From Siniperca chuatsi (Eukaryota > Chordata > Actinopteri > Centrarchiformes > Sinipercidae), in assembly GCF_020085105.1 (NCBI RefSeq), contig NC_058043.1, positions 3,351,167-3,415,166 of the forward strand: 64,000 bases of DNA. The letters run 5' to 3'. The notes under the pieces are model-generated. The model made no database searches. It was given only the letters and a program-made list of their open reading frames with translations, and was not told the DNA's origin. Position numbers and translations under genes: made by a program. Below are positions 1 through 12,352 of this stretch, in pieces. Each line of letters starts with the position of its first letter. Position 1 is the stretch's first letter.

Positions 1-241
1 CAGTTAAATAAAACATTAATTACATGTCTAATGCACATTTTAGCCGCGCTGCTGTAGAATAACACACTTTCATGTCACTTGATTTTTAAAATATCCACAT
101 AAAAACTACTGTTATCACAGGATCGTAGTTACTGAAATTAAAGAGAGTTGTAAAAAACAACAACTCTGGCTTCTTCAGATGGAAAGCTGCCATCGAAAGC
201 TGGTCGTCACGTAAAAGTAGAAAGCTGATCGCTGCCCCCAC

Positions 242-2456
242 CTGACGAAGACAGCGGCAGCTCAGCGATCACAGTCTTCAGTCCCATGCTGGAAATGTCT
301 CTCAGCTGCTCCTTGTCTGACATCATGTTTGAACACAGCGTGTCCACCATCGTCTCCACCTGAGGCTCCTTCACCTTACTCACCAGAGGGGCCAGGCTGA
401 AAGTCAAACATACCCGCAGAATCAGAATCAGCTTTATTGGCCAAGTATGTGAACACATTACGAGGGATTTGACTCCGGTTTTAAGTTGCTCTCAATGTTC
501 CACACAGAACGATAACAACATACAGGGAGATAGAAATTCACACATTCAGCTAAAAACAAGGATAACAAAGCTGAACAAAGATTGGTAAAAATAATCATAC
601 AAGTAGGTGAAAAAATAGATAAATAAATATATATATATATATATATAAAGCAACAACATTGACATCAACATACAATGTCTATATACAAGTGTTCTGCAGG
701 TTGTAAACAAATAAAAATAGCACAAAGTAATAAATATTGAATGGGTAAAGTACTAGATTACTTTATATACTTCATTTATTTTCTATAACAGTTGATCCTT
801 GTCAGTACATTACATGGCACAAAGATAAACAGTCTCCGCCACAGTCTGCCCACTGTAAAAGAAACTTAGGAGTAACTACATCCAAAAAAAAACATGCGTA
901 AACTTATATTTCTAAGTTCTCTCAAAAAAAAAAAACACTTGTCATTTTGTCAGCAGTTAAACATAAGTGTGCCAGTAAAAGTATTTTCCTCAAAATCAAT
1001 GCACGACCCAGTGATTTAAACAAGGAGAGGCTGTTCAGTGACTTTACAAGATCATAACCTGCTCTCAGTGTAAAATGTCCCACTGAGGATCAGATTTTGA
1101 GCAGGAGAGTCGATATGTCGGGTGTGGCCTTCAGCTTTAATAATGTGTTTTCTCTGTTCGTTATTTATCAGCTTTGAGTGGCTTTTGTAACGTTACAGAA
1201 AGTCTGATGTTCCCTTGACTGATATTGAGAGTCTCAACCTCCAAATATCTAGAAATTGAGAGTAATAATAATAATAATAATAATCTTCCCTTTAGTGACT
1301 GTGCAGCATCTGAGGCCAACACGTGCAGCAAAGAATGATTTTCCTGCAGCAGTAAAATAAGTTTAGAACGGATCATCGTGTCCTTTAACTTTTTTACAAG
1401 TCGTGTTAACCTTTGGCTTGATTTGCGTTAGCTAGAGAGAGAAGTTCAAACCACCCTGAGACGATGCACAGGTATTTAGGTATTATTACAGGTAATATAG
1501 ATATTCTTCCTTTTATTGATTGTTTCTGAACTTTTGTTTTATTTCTTTTTGTATTGCTTCTATGCGTACTTTTGCATCCCCGACCAATGAGTTTCCTTCT
1601 TCGCAAAATAACATTAAATTTGATTAAGACGGTGTAGTCCCTCATTCGTCCAGGAGTGTTCCATCGTAGAAAAGGTTTCAGTCGGAGTCATCTGGACGCT
1701 GTTTTCAGAATCAAGACGCTTCGACTCCCATCCGGAAGTCGTTCTCAATTGTGAAAATGGTCTGAGAACTCAGAAACTTAAGATAATCTCTGTTGCTTAA
1801 GCCCCGCCCTCAGGAAAGAGTCTACCTGAGTATCTGTTGATTACTCTGCCTAGTTTCACCTGAAACTGCCCTTCTTTTGTTTCCATGATGGCCCAGTAAT
1901 CAGTAATCAGGCCTATTGTTTTCTGGCTGCACCTCCCTCATCACTGTTTAGTACCTGATTAACATATGATTGGCGTGACCAAGGTGATAATACACTGTTG
2001 TAGATCGTTGGCAAGTTGAATCTCAGACCACCATTTCTGTTCAAAGAGGGGTTTTACTTAACAGTGATGAGGGAGGTGCAGCCAGAAAACAACAGGCCTG
2101 ATTACTGATTACTGGGCCATCGTGGAAACTATTAGGTCAGTTTCAGGTGAAACTAGGCAGGGTAAACAGCAGACACTCAGGTAGACTCCTCCCTGAGGGC
2201 GGGGCTTAAGCAACACAGAGTAGCTTAAATTTCTGAGTTCTCAGACCATTTTCGCAATTGAGAATGACTTCCAGATGGGAGCCGAAACGTCTTGATTCTG
2301 AAAACAGCGTCCAGATGACTACGACTGAAACCTTTTCTACGATTAAATTTGATTTCAAATATTCCACAAAATAATCACAACATCATTCGATATGCGACTT
2401 AGTCGCTGGTCCAGCCTGAACAGAAATGAGCAAGTAAAGAAAAGACTGAACAGCAT

Positions 2457-2495
<39 letters not shown>

Positions 2496-2645
2496 ACCAT
2501 TTTACAGCCAGGTTCTGCACCTCCCCGTTCTTGTCCTCCAGTAGTTTGAGGAGCATGGTCACCACTCTCCTCTCACTGTCCTCGTCCAGTTTGATGCTGT
2601 CCTTCTGGAGCTCCAGCATCAGGTCATTGGTGGCCATGAACCTGG

Positions 2646-2695
<50 letters not shown>

Positions 2696-3442
2696 GGAGA
2701 TCAGAATCAGAATCAGAAAAAATGTATTGATCCCTGAGGGGAAACTCTTTTGCTACAGCAGCTCACTGTCACGTCAGTGCACACAGGAATAGAAGTACTA
2801 AGCAAAAAATAATACACTATAATACAGGTCAGATAAATTAAGTACCAAGTATAAAATAAAACAAGTGTGAAGTACAAAGTGGGTTTACCGGTTGATGATA
2901 ATAATATGGTATACAGTAAATAGTGCATGACACAGGAAGATACAGGAAGGGACAAAATTGGGATGAGACTAAATAGAAAGAAACAATAAGCAGACCTAAA
3001 AATGACCTAGCTAGTAAATTATGAACTCATTAAAATGTCTGATTTTATGTTGTTGTGACACTAAATCCCCACATCAACTAACCAAGGTGATCAGTTGAGT
3101 AAAATCTGTATTATCGTGTTGTTGTTGACTTACACACACTCCTACCTCACCACACACAGTGACTCACCTTCTCAAAACTGGTTAAAAGCAGACTTGTGAT
3201 TACACAAATCTAAAATTACATTTTTATTTTTTTTTTTAAAGGAAAGAAATTTCGCCCGTGTAGTAAAATGGCACACATATAATGACATGTCAGTCAGTGA
3301 GTAAGGACTTAAAAGTGTCATCTCACTGTCAGACGCACAAGCAGTTCATTAACCGTTAACTTACTCTGCCTTACCTAAAATCTTTGTCAGTAGATGTCAT
3401 TTTCTCCAACAAGTTGGAGATGTGGTAAGACACATTCGACAT
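242..3442 (-). CDS. cand2: CAND2-like cullin exchange factor, 5' exons only
   Basis: The first three coding exons on the minus strand are 3375-3442, 2498-2641 and 242-396; the rest lies left of the window. The product starts [17 protein letters not shown] and continues with [19 protein letters not shown] and [10 protein letters not shown], the N-terminal HEAT repeats of the CAND/TIP120 family. CAND proteins bind CUL-RBX1 not modified by NEDD8 and exchange F-box and other substrate receptors. Splice phases agree: exon 1 ends after two bases of an Arg codon, exon 2 after two bases of a Cys codon. CAND1 and CAND2 are hard to separate from about 120 residues. I favour CAND2 because the sec13 neighbour fits the CAND2 region of other vertebrates and because of the DED in IKLDEDSER. 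Exon 2 is hemmed by a TG tract before its acceptor and a CA tract after its donor in the sense strand. Confidence 0.85.
1626..2341. mobile_element. Foldback (long inverted repeat) element
   Basis: Two arms of about 285 bp, roughly 1663-1948 and 2057-2343, are near-perfect reverse complements. Paired landmarks are GTTTCCATGATGGCCCAG with GGGCCATCGTGGAAAC, and CTTAAGCCCCGCCC with GGGCGGGGCTTAAG. They enclose a loop of about 105 bp. The 13-bp sequence ATTAAATTTGATT occurs at 1613-1625 and again at 2342-2354, as expected for a target duplication. About 37 bp at the left end (1626-1662) is not mirrored on the right. No coding capacity is seen. The family is not identified; the 13-bp duplication is longer than that of common cut-and-paste families. 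Confidence 0.75.
2461..2492. repeat. (TG)n microsatellite
   Basis: An uninterrupted TG run lies immediately beside the donor of cand2 exon 2; read on the cand2 strand it is a CA tract starting 6 nt into intron 2. Confidence 0.95.
2647..2692. repeat. (CA)n microsatellite
   Basis: A CA run on the plus strand. On the cand2 strand it is a TG tract ending about 5 nt before the acceptor of exon 2, where a pyrimidine tract would normally be. Confidence 0.95.
2701..2960 (-). repeat. Interspersed LINE-tail-like repeat, copy A
   Basis: It starts with an (ATCAGA)n run, then TTGATCCCTGAGGGGAAACT, then the shared stretch CACGTCAGTGCACACAGG and about 150 bp of A/T-rich sequence. The reverse complement ends in the GATCAATAAA plus (TGATTC)n tail typical of fish L2-like LINE 3' ends. 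Related copies lie near 6882, 29337, 40893, 49818 and 57409. Confidence 0.7.
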
Positions 3443-4148
3443 CTTGGTACTTTGACTGCTGTCACCGGCGCTATGAAAGTTATTCTACGGTAAAATCAGA
3501 AAACTGGGGCGGCAGAGTTAACCCAACAACATGGCGAGGGTGGAGGGGACAGAGAGAAGTAACACAGGATAGCTACCCGGTCGGGAACTTGACACTTGGT
3601 GGGCTCAGATAAAAATAGACGTAAAATAAGGGGAAAGTTGTTTCACGTTTATGGCACCACCGTGTGGACACATGAAGTTTAGCCGTTTTTAGTAATCTGT
3701 AATTAAAAAGGCATTTAATATTTTATTTTGTCGGTTAATTAGCGTAAAACGTCAACTGTCCGATTGAATTATCGTTAACAACAGTTAGTGCTATTCTTAA
3801 CAGTGTAACATTTAGGATTAACCGTCTTTCTCTTAGTTAGAAAGTTATATTTATTCATTTTAAGTGGCTATACATTGGCAGTTTGTGTCTCTTTTCTTCA
3901 ATTAACATTTACAACGCTTTATTTATTATTTAATTTTTTTATTTAATCGAATACAAAGTAAACTTTTGGTATGTGGAACCTTTGCTGGCCGTTTTACGTT
4001 TCCGCCGGTAGAAACTGTCGTCGGACCCTGTGGGTGGGAAGCGGCTTCTGTAGTTGTTGCCACGTCGGAATAGTTGCTGAACCTGGTTTATTCATTTTGA
4101 AGAAAATAAGGAATAATTTTCTGGAGGGTTTCTGGTTTAGCCGCAATC
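3443..4148. promoter_or_regulatory. Head-to-head cand2/sec13 promoter region
   Basis: Only 706 bp separate the divergent start codons of cand2 (minus) and sec13 (plus). The stretch contains AACATGGCGAGGG at about 3530-3542, a YY1-like core often found at housekeeping starts, and a GC-richer patch with TTTCCGCCGG near 3997-4006. No TATA box is evident for either gene. A shared or back-to-back promoter is an inference from spacing. Confidence 0.5.
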
Positions 4149-7100
4149 ATGGTGAGTCTAATAACTTTCCATTAAAGCTGTAGGTGAAGCTGCTTGCTAA
4201 CGTTTGTGTTGTTTTACAATGACAGTAAGTTGCTGACGTGCCCATGTAGCTAGCACGTTAGCAGGCAGGCTAATGGCAGAGGGCTAATCCATAAAGTGTA
4301 TGTCTTTATTTCTGTGTCATTTTAATGCTGATTTATTTGTTTGGGAATTTCAGGTTTCCGTTATCAACACGGTGGACACCTCTCACGAGGACATGATCGT
4401 AAGTTTATCCTTATTTTTCATTTAGCCCTAGTTAGCTGATGAATGAGGCTAACGTTAGCATTCGCTAAAGAGACAGGGATTATTGAAAATAGCCGCTGCA
4501 GGTGCCTCAAACACATATGTATTTGAGGCACTAGCTTCATGTTGCATGTTTGTCAGTCAGTGTCACTGTAACGTGTCATTACTTTTGGGGTTAGGTTAAG
4601 GTAACGTGACGGGGAAACAGACACAACACCGACAGTCACAGCTGACACGGTGGCTGCTGGTGACATGTCAGTATTAATACATACCGTCAGATGTCAGTAT
4701 TGTGATTTACAGACACAATCTAATCACGTAGATTGTGCCACATTTTTGTAGCCATAATGATGGCTTTGGAAACAATCTTACAAACCTACATTTCAACACA
4801 GTGCATCAGAGTTTGATGTCATTCAACTGTTCATTGTGTGTGTACTTAGAAAGCACCATCTGCTACCATGAGCATGTTGTAGCCTTATGTTATTTAGTTG
4901 GTCTTACTGAAAATATAAAAGGTGGAAAGGTAGTCCGGGAGATTCTTTTGTCACTTCAGGTATTGATGTCTTCTTCTGTCTGTTTCAGCATGATGCCCAG
5001 ATGGACTACTACGGCACTCGGCTCGCCACCTGCTCCTCTGACCGCACCGTAAAGATCTTTGATGTCAGAAACGGAGGGCAGATCCTGGTCGCAGACCTCA
5101 GAGGGTACGATACTCTGGTTCCACAACCAGGGAGCTAAAGCTGGAAACAAACTGGCTCTGTCGCTTCACATAGATAATTAAATTGCATTAAATTACATTA
5201 TACACATTGCTCAAGGTAACTGCAGCCACTTGGTAAGTAGTGGTAATTATGATTCTATTTAGTACTTTTGTCTCCTGTAATTACCAATTATTTTGTCGGG
5301 TTATACTTTTTGAAAATTAGTAAAAAGTAAAATTGCAGTACAAAGTGAAAAAATTAAATTTTCTTTAGGTTTTAGGGCTTTAATACTGATATCATATGTC
5401 AGCTCGCCCTTCCATTATTGGCATATATTTGTATCATATAATTAGTTTCACACTGAGTATTTGAAACTAAATTTGTGTCTCTGTGTTTGTGTAGCCACGA
5501 GGGTCCCGTGTGGCAGGTAGCGTGGGCTCACCCGATGTTCGGCAACATTCTGGCTTCCTGTTCCTACGACCGTAAGGTCATCATCTGGAAGGAGGACAAC
5601 GGCTCCTGGGACAAGATGTATGAATACACTGGACACGAGTCATCAGGTCGGTAGCTCTCTGTGTGTCCAGGTGAAATAACATTGTAGACGTTGTTTCTGT
5701 GTACCTCACATTTGTGTCTCCATGCATTTTATTCTCCTCCAACAGAGAAATCAGTGTGTGATCATCCTTGTGACTTACGTTTAACCTGTTTCTCTTCCCT
5801 GGTGGTTCTCTAGAGGAAATATCCAGGTGTTGGAGTCTCCCTGGTTTTCATTTAATCTTATAGTTCTAGTTGTTTCTTCCTCTCCCTCCTTCAGGAGAGT
5901 ATTTGGGGATCAGGCCAATGATAGAATTACAGTGCTGACAGGTCAATTTGACTTGTCAACAAATGAAGAAGTCAATTTCAAACTACCATGATATTTTGGT
6001 TACAGCTACAGAACAGAGTGTGTTGGAGTTTCTTGAGACCTGTTTGTTAAATCTACTTTTGTGTGTCCACAGTGAACTCTGTCTGCTGGGGTCCCTATGA
6101 CTTCGGCCTGCTCCTGGCCTGCGGCAGCTCAGACGGTGCCATTTCCCTTCTCACGTTCACTGGGGATCAGCAGTGGGACGTCAAGAAGATCAGCAACGCA
6201 CACACTGTGAGTTTAAAACACAGTTCTGAGGAATGCAGAATTGTATTTTCTTTGTTTAATTTCCACGATTGCTCGAGATGAAATGCTGTCGAGAATGTTT
6301 TAAAGCTTTACTTAACTTGTTTATCAGTACTGTTCCTCATTCAGTTTGTCTACACTCTGTTACTGTTTTGCATTTGCTTTGAGAGTGTAATGTAATACTG
6401 TGATCTGTGCTGCTCTTTTCGGGTTTGTCTCTATTTATTAATTCAGTTGTAATTTTACTGCAGATCGGCTGCAACGCGGTGAGTTGGGCTCCTGCTGTAG
6501 TTCCAGGCAGCCTGATCGATCAGCCGTCAGGACAGAAACCAAACTACGTCAAACGCTTCGTCTCCGGAGGCTGCGACAACCTGGTCAAACTCTGGAAGTA
6601 AGTTACTGTTTAATAGACTTTGTATGGCACATAAAGGTTTTCCGTGTAATGTTTAGTGACTTGAGATGGAGAAAATATGGAGCAGAGAATACAAAGTCAC
6701 CACACTGTTTAATTAGCATTAGATGTTTAAATATGCTTGGTTGGTAGCATCACTAATGTGGTGGATGTGCGTGTTAAAGACTTAAGAAGAAGTTTTTTGA
6801 GGACATAAATATATTAACTTAATAGAATAAAGAATTTGTAGGAAAAAAACGGTAAATTTGTACATTTACATGCATAAATATCAGAATCAGAATCAGAATC
6901 AGAAATACTTTATTGATCCCCGTAGGGAAACTCTTTGCTACAGTAGCTCGTCTTTACGTCAGTGCACACACAGTGCAGGAAGAAAATATTAAATATTTTT
7001 CATACTGCATTTGGAAAAAACACTGAGGTTGGATGCTGACAGACCCCGACTTTGTCATTCAAAGGGAACTGCAACGGTTTTACACATCAGAGTCTGTTTT

Positions 7101-8516
7101 CTGTCCTTGGGGAGTACAACTACATATGTGAGAAAAGTTGTATGAAGCCTTTTGTCTGTGGTCAAGTTGCATTGTGGGTAATGTAGGTGCCACGTTTTGA
7201 CAAAGAAGACGAATGTGTGGAATAAAAAAGACGATTTCTCTGGTTCTGCTGCATCGATTTTGGTCCTTTTTGTCTTAAACTGTCCATCATGAGTCCGGCA
7301 ATGTTATATGAGAGCAATGCTAAATCGAGCACTCTTGTCAGGGAAGTAATTTTTTGTTTTGTAAAATAAGACTCAAGGAGCTGATTGTTTATGGCCTAAC
7401 TGTTACTGATTGTCACTTCCCGCCTCCAGAGAGGAAGACGGTCAGTGGAAGGAGGATCAGAAGCTGGAGGCTCACAGTGATTGGGTGAGAGATGTCGGCT
7501 GGGCTCCTTCTATTGGTCTTCCCACCAGCACCATCGCCAGCTGCTCCCAGGTCAGATTTATTGGAATTAAAGGGATCATATATGTGATGTTTTCATTAAG
7601 ACACTTGACCTGTCCAACATGTTCTGCCCTTTAGCAGTGCCCAAAATATTTCAGTGTTTCAGGGAATCGCTGCCTAAACAATCAAACTCCTCTCCTTTTC
7701 ATCAGCAGTTTCTATGATAAACAGTAAATTAAGCTTCGATTACTCTGACAGGTGTTAAGCACGGTGTGAATGTATTAATCTGTACCAGCAGGTGGAGCCA
7801 GAGATAACTTCTAGTTCAGTAATTTCTCAAGTAACCTGGTACATGATGAAGGATGATGGAGGTGAAAGCTGAAAGAAGCCTAATTTACAGACCCACAGGA
7901 CATCTCTTATCATAAACAGGCTGCATTAAGCTTTATAGCTCCTTTTTATAAAGCAAGTGTAATGATTTTAAAATGAGTGGGAGTGGAAAAAGGTTTATTG
8001 GCAGCTACCTAAAGCCTTGATGGATAAAACCAAACGCCGTCTGCTTGGTTACGTACCACCAGAGTGAAGTGGGATCAATGTTTTTGGTTTCCTTTGCACC
8101 TTCTTGTAGGATGGACGTGTGTTCATCTGGACGTGTGACGACCCCGCAGGCAACACCTGGACGGCCAAACTGCTCCATAAGTTTAATGATGTTGTCTGGC
8201 ACGTCAGCTGGTCTATCACTGGGAATATACTGGCTGTTTCTGGGGGAGACAATAAGGTAGAGTATATACAGTAAGACAGGCACATAATGATGGATTTCTT
8301 AATTTAGACGCATCAAAGAAAACCAGAAAGTTCACTCATGTTTTCGTGGTCGCATTCACAATAATACAGATTTAGTTAAAAAAATAAATAAATAAACAAG
8401 TTTTTACTTGTCAGTTGTTTGGTTTTTGGGCAAATGTCATACTAAAAATAAACTGTAGTGAATGTGTTGTACATGATGTCTGACTGCTTTAAATTAGCAC
8501 ATTTAAACACTTCTCT

Positions 8517-8594
<78 letters not shown>

Positions 8595-8714
8595 TTATTC
8601 TGTAGGTGACGCTGTGGAAGGAGTCGATGGACGGTCAGTGGGCGTGTATCAGTGATGTCAGCAAGGGCCAGGGGGCCGTCTCCACCATCACAGACACACA
8701 GCAGAGCGAGCAGT

Positions 8715-8716
<2 letters not shown>
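4149..8716 (+). CDS. sec13: SEC13 WD-repeat protein
   Basis: Complete gene with nine coding exons: 4149-4151, 4354-4398, 4989-5104, 5495-5646, 6073-6206, 6464-6597, 7430-7550, 8110-8256 and 8606-8716. It encodes 320 aa, close to the 322 aa of human SEC13. The protein begins [16 protein letters not shown] and carries six WD40 blades with recognisable ends such as [28 protein letters not shown] and KVTLWKE. SEC13 completes an open beta-propeller with a blade from SEC31 (COPII coat, ER exit), NUP145C/NUP96 (nuclear-pore Y complex) and MIOS in GATOR2. All junctions are GT-AG with matching phase. Exon 1 contributes only the ATG, so the start codon abuts the first intron. The last intron ends in a long (GT)n tract, and a (CA)n tract follows the stop directly. 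Confidence 0.98.
6882..7000 (-). repeat. LINE-tail-like repeat, copy B
   Basis: In sec13 intron 6. It has an (ATCAGA)n run, then TTGATCCCCGTAGGGAAACT and the shared TACGTCAGTGCACACA stretch, in the same orientation as copy A. Confidence 0.7.
8519..8594. repeat. (GT)n microsatellite
   Basis: About 38 GT units end roughly 12 nt before the acceptor of sec13 exon 9, largely replacing the usual pyrimidine tract. Confidence 0.95.
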
Positions 8717-8748
<32 letters not shown>

Positions 8749-8792
8749 TAACAATGACCCCAATCCTCAAAGATGAATTAAGCGTTAATAAA
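8714..8792 (+). terminator. sec13 3' end: CA tract and polyadenylation signal
   Basis: After the TGA a (CA)n tract runs to about 8746, and an AATAAA hexamer lies at 8787-8792. Further AATAAA-type hexamers occur near 9524 and 9772, so a longer 3' UTR is possible. Confidence 0.5.
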
Positions 8793-8799
8793 CCCGCCG

Positions 8800-11700
8800 G
8801 GGATTTGAACAAACATTGTCCACAAAGTTTGAGCTACTTTTGTAATGTTTTACTTTGGGCTTCAGCTCGGCTGTTTGTTAACGATATCACTGCTGGACGC
8901 CTGTTTGGCCTGCTTTACAGTTTGACCAGGATAGATATTCCCAAATTTTATCAGAAGGGAAAGAAACCTTCAAATCCAAAAGATGGAGAATCTCCACAAA
9001 TGCAAACTGATGACTGATTATTACCATAACGTGTTTTATTATCAGATGCACTCCACCGTTTCTTGTTTCTTCCAAAGTTTCCACATGTACATAAACGCTG
9101 GTCCAAACATAACTTAGTACACAGCTTCCAACCCCGACCTCCATCCCATCCCATGATGCTCTGCTCCTGAAACATTCCACCTCCACCAGCGGAGAACAAA
9201 ACTCTACCGTCGCCCAGGATGATCCCAACATCCTGGGAAGCAGCAGTCCCCCCGACTTGACACTGTTTATTATTTGCTGGTTAATCTGCTAAACAAGCTT
9301 TGTGTTGAGCAGGAAAAAAAACCCTCTTTGTGCAACTATAAAACTGTTTCTTTCATTATATGTAATGTTTCTGGTGCAAAGCTAGCTTCACTGCTCAGGC
9401 TGTAAACAAATCCTCATGTTCTCACGGTGAAACAAACCAGAGCAACAAATGTCTTTGACTTCCTGGTTCTCACTTGTGAAAGGCTCGTCCTCAACTTCAG
9501 CCGGTAAATTTAAAGATAATAAATAAATGATTTATTTAGTAAACTTTTTGATGAGTACACTTTCTTTTCAACACATACATGAGGCTCGTTGTAAATAACT
9601 ACAAAGTCAACAGGTGTTTGTAACTTCAGAACCTGCCTTAAATAATCAGCCGTTATACTGTTGGATAAATCAATATGTTGCCAAGACAACCATGAATGAA
9701 GCATAATTGTAAACAGTTTTCTTTCAGTTGTGAGATCAGACACCAGGATGTGTTTTTCATATTTGATGTAATTAAATAAATGTTAAAACAATGGCCCGTA
9801 TCTTTTTCGCTCTTGCACTCGTGCTGTCTAATATTCCTGTAATTATAAAGAAAGTTGTTTCTGTGGAGCCTGCAGTCCAGATCAGAGACAGAGCTGCAAC
9901 AGAAATGTTACTTCACATCTGCGTAGCCTGTCCTTTAACTGTCCTTTGCTTTTTATACACCAGCAATGTTTATAGCTGCTGAAATCAGACGTCTGACATC
10001 ACTTGAACTGTTTTCGATCTAGAGAGTTATCCAGATATCTGAAAAAGAGGATTCTATAATCCTGGTGATGCTTGTTAAAATATATATATATTTAAAACTT
10101 CCCCTCCAGACAGGTTTTAAGATATATAATAATAATAATAATAATACTCTGCTTGAAATAATTTGTGTATGATAAGGTTTTCCTATAAAAAAATTCAATT
10201 ATTTTGTTAAAAATGCTTAAAATGACATTCACTTCTTCTCTCACTGAATCAATTTCAAAAGTTTAACTGCTGGACACAAGATGTCGCTCCGTCTTTACTG
10301 AAACGCTTTGTGCACTTTCAAGTTTCCACATCGCACCTGTGTGAGTTTCACGCTGGACCAGTATTGGCTTACAAACTGGGTGTGATGTCGCAAAGTCCTG
10401 CTGGTATGTACGCATCGTAAAGGATCCCTGTGGAGTTTTAGACCTCTAGAGGCAAGTGGGAGTTTTTCAATCAATTCTGCTGTGAGCCCCAAAAACACAC
10501 GCAGCTCTGTCATCATGGCTTTTATGCAGTATTTAAAATGTTAACCTGTACAATAGTAAAAACTCCACTTTAGATATTCATTAAATGATATGTTGCCTCT
10601 GTTCATACAATGACAGTGTTCTGTTTCTGATTGTTAAATCTGTTTTGATCAGTCAGGAAACATTATTGTGCCGTGAGTCACTTGTTTTGCAGGAACTCCC
10701 TGCATGGCCGTCACCAAAACAAGTCTTGATGCTGTTGTTGGTGAAGGTGGAAGACATTCGAAGTACATTTAAGCTCTTTACGCAAATACAATTACTTGAG
10801 TATTTTCATTTTCTGCTACTATATTTCTACCACTACATCTCAGAGGGGAATATTGTACTTTTTACTCCACTACATTCACTCTACAGATTAATATTTTACA
10901 TACAAACGTATGGTGAGTTTATACAACGTGATGATTTGTTGTAGATTAAACCACTCAAAAGTATATAGAATATGTTATATTAGCGCCACCTCGACCATCT
11001 ACAACAGTAAAATGCTGTTTACACGTTCATGTATCAGTAATAAAAATATGATCCTATAATATATCGTATAACACTCACAGGGGCTATTTTTCTGCATTAT
11101 GAGAAGGTTACTTTTATTTTTGATACTTCAACTACATTTTGTTGCTTTGTACTTTTACTTAAGTAACATTTTCAATGCAGGACTTTTACTTGTAGTGGAG
11201 TATTTGTATAGTGTGTTATTAGTACTTTCACTTAAGTGAACTTTCACTTAAGTGAAAGTACTTCCTCTCAGCACTGGACAGGAGTTATCAAAGAGCACAG
11301 AGTAGTGGTTGGCTCCTGTAGCTGTGAGAGGAGAGGAAATGTTTTGCCGTATTTGATGCACATCAGAGGGAAACTGACATCTTGAAAATAAAAACGGACT
11401 GGATGATAAAAAGAAGCGGGAATATTTGTGGGTGGACAGGAAACAGGAGGTGTAGCTCAAATTAGAGGAAATAGTGAAGGAAAGAGTGCATCAGTAAGAT
11501 TCAGCCTGTGTGAACTTGTGCTGTAAACTCTGTGTAGTTGTGGCATCGAGGCTGGCACGGAGGAGACGCTGTACTTAAGTACAGTTTTGAAGTACTTTAC
11601 TTGAGTATTTCTATTTTATGCTACTTTATACCTCTACATGTTTAAATATTGTACTTTCTACACCACTAATTTTATCTGACAACTAGCTACTAGTAACTTT

Positions 11701-12307
11701 ACAGATTTTAAACAAACATAAAAGCTTATAAAATACAATGCATTGTAAAAAATTAAAAATAAACCAGTGTTTCTAAACCTTCTTGCGACTCCTTAAAACA
11801 GAGTCCAGTTGAGGCTCCTATATAAATATATATTTAACATGGTAATATTCCTACACAATATTGATTTCATATTGTTCATTTTATATTCATATTATTTTTC
11901 AAATCATGCTCGAACATATTATATTCCTATTCATCATGCATACGTACTATTTATTAATTCTGATCTACATATAAATATCAAATGTTCTGTATTTAAATTG
12001 CACTATTGGTTTTGGTCAGTTTAACTTACTGTACAAAGCTTTTTAACTGTGATGTTTTTGTTATCTGATGTTTTCCTCCTGTATCCTCTTCTTCTTGTGC
12101 TGCTGTAATGCTAAATCTCCCTCCTGAGATCAATAAAGGTTGATTTTATTTCTTCAACAATATAGCATTTGGTTTAAAATGGCAGATTTATGCAGACTGG
12201 AAGACGTTATCTACCAGTCATGTGTCCATGGTATTATTACACTGACACTGTTCCTCTATTAGAGAGAGAGAGTCAGGGAGGAGCTTCCTGTCTTCCTGCA
12301 AGATCAT

Positions 12308-12352
<45 letters not shown>

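Larger units (their letters stand above)
397..2497 (-). other. cand2 intron 2 with repeats
   Basis: This intron holds a LINE-tail-like repeat at about 417-640 (minus orientation, ending in the CAGAATCAGAATCAGC module), an (AT)n tract near 628-646, a (TAA)n tract at about 1262-1285, a large foldback element (listed separately), and a (TG)n tract at 2461-2492 just inside the donor. I see no coding sequence. Confidence 0.7.

Noticed and set aside
8519-8594. CRISPR-like or minisatellite array
   Set aside because: Plain dinucleotide microsatellites without spacers; the genome is vertebrate.
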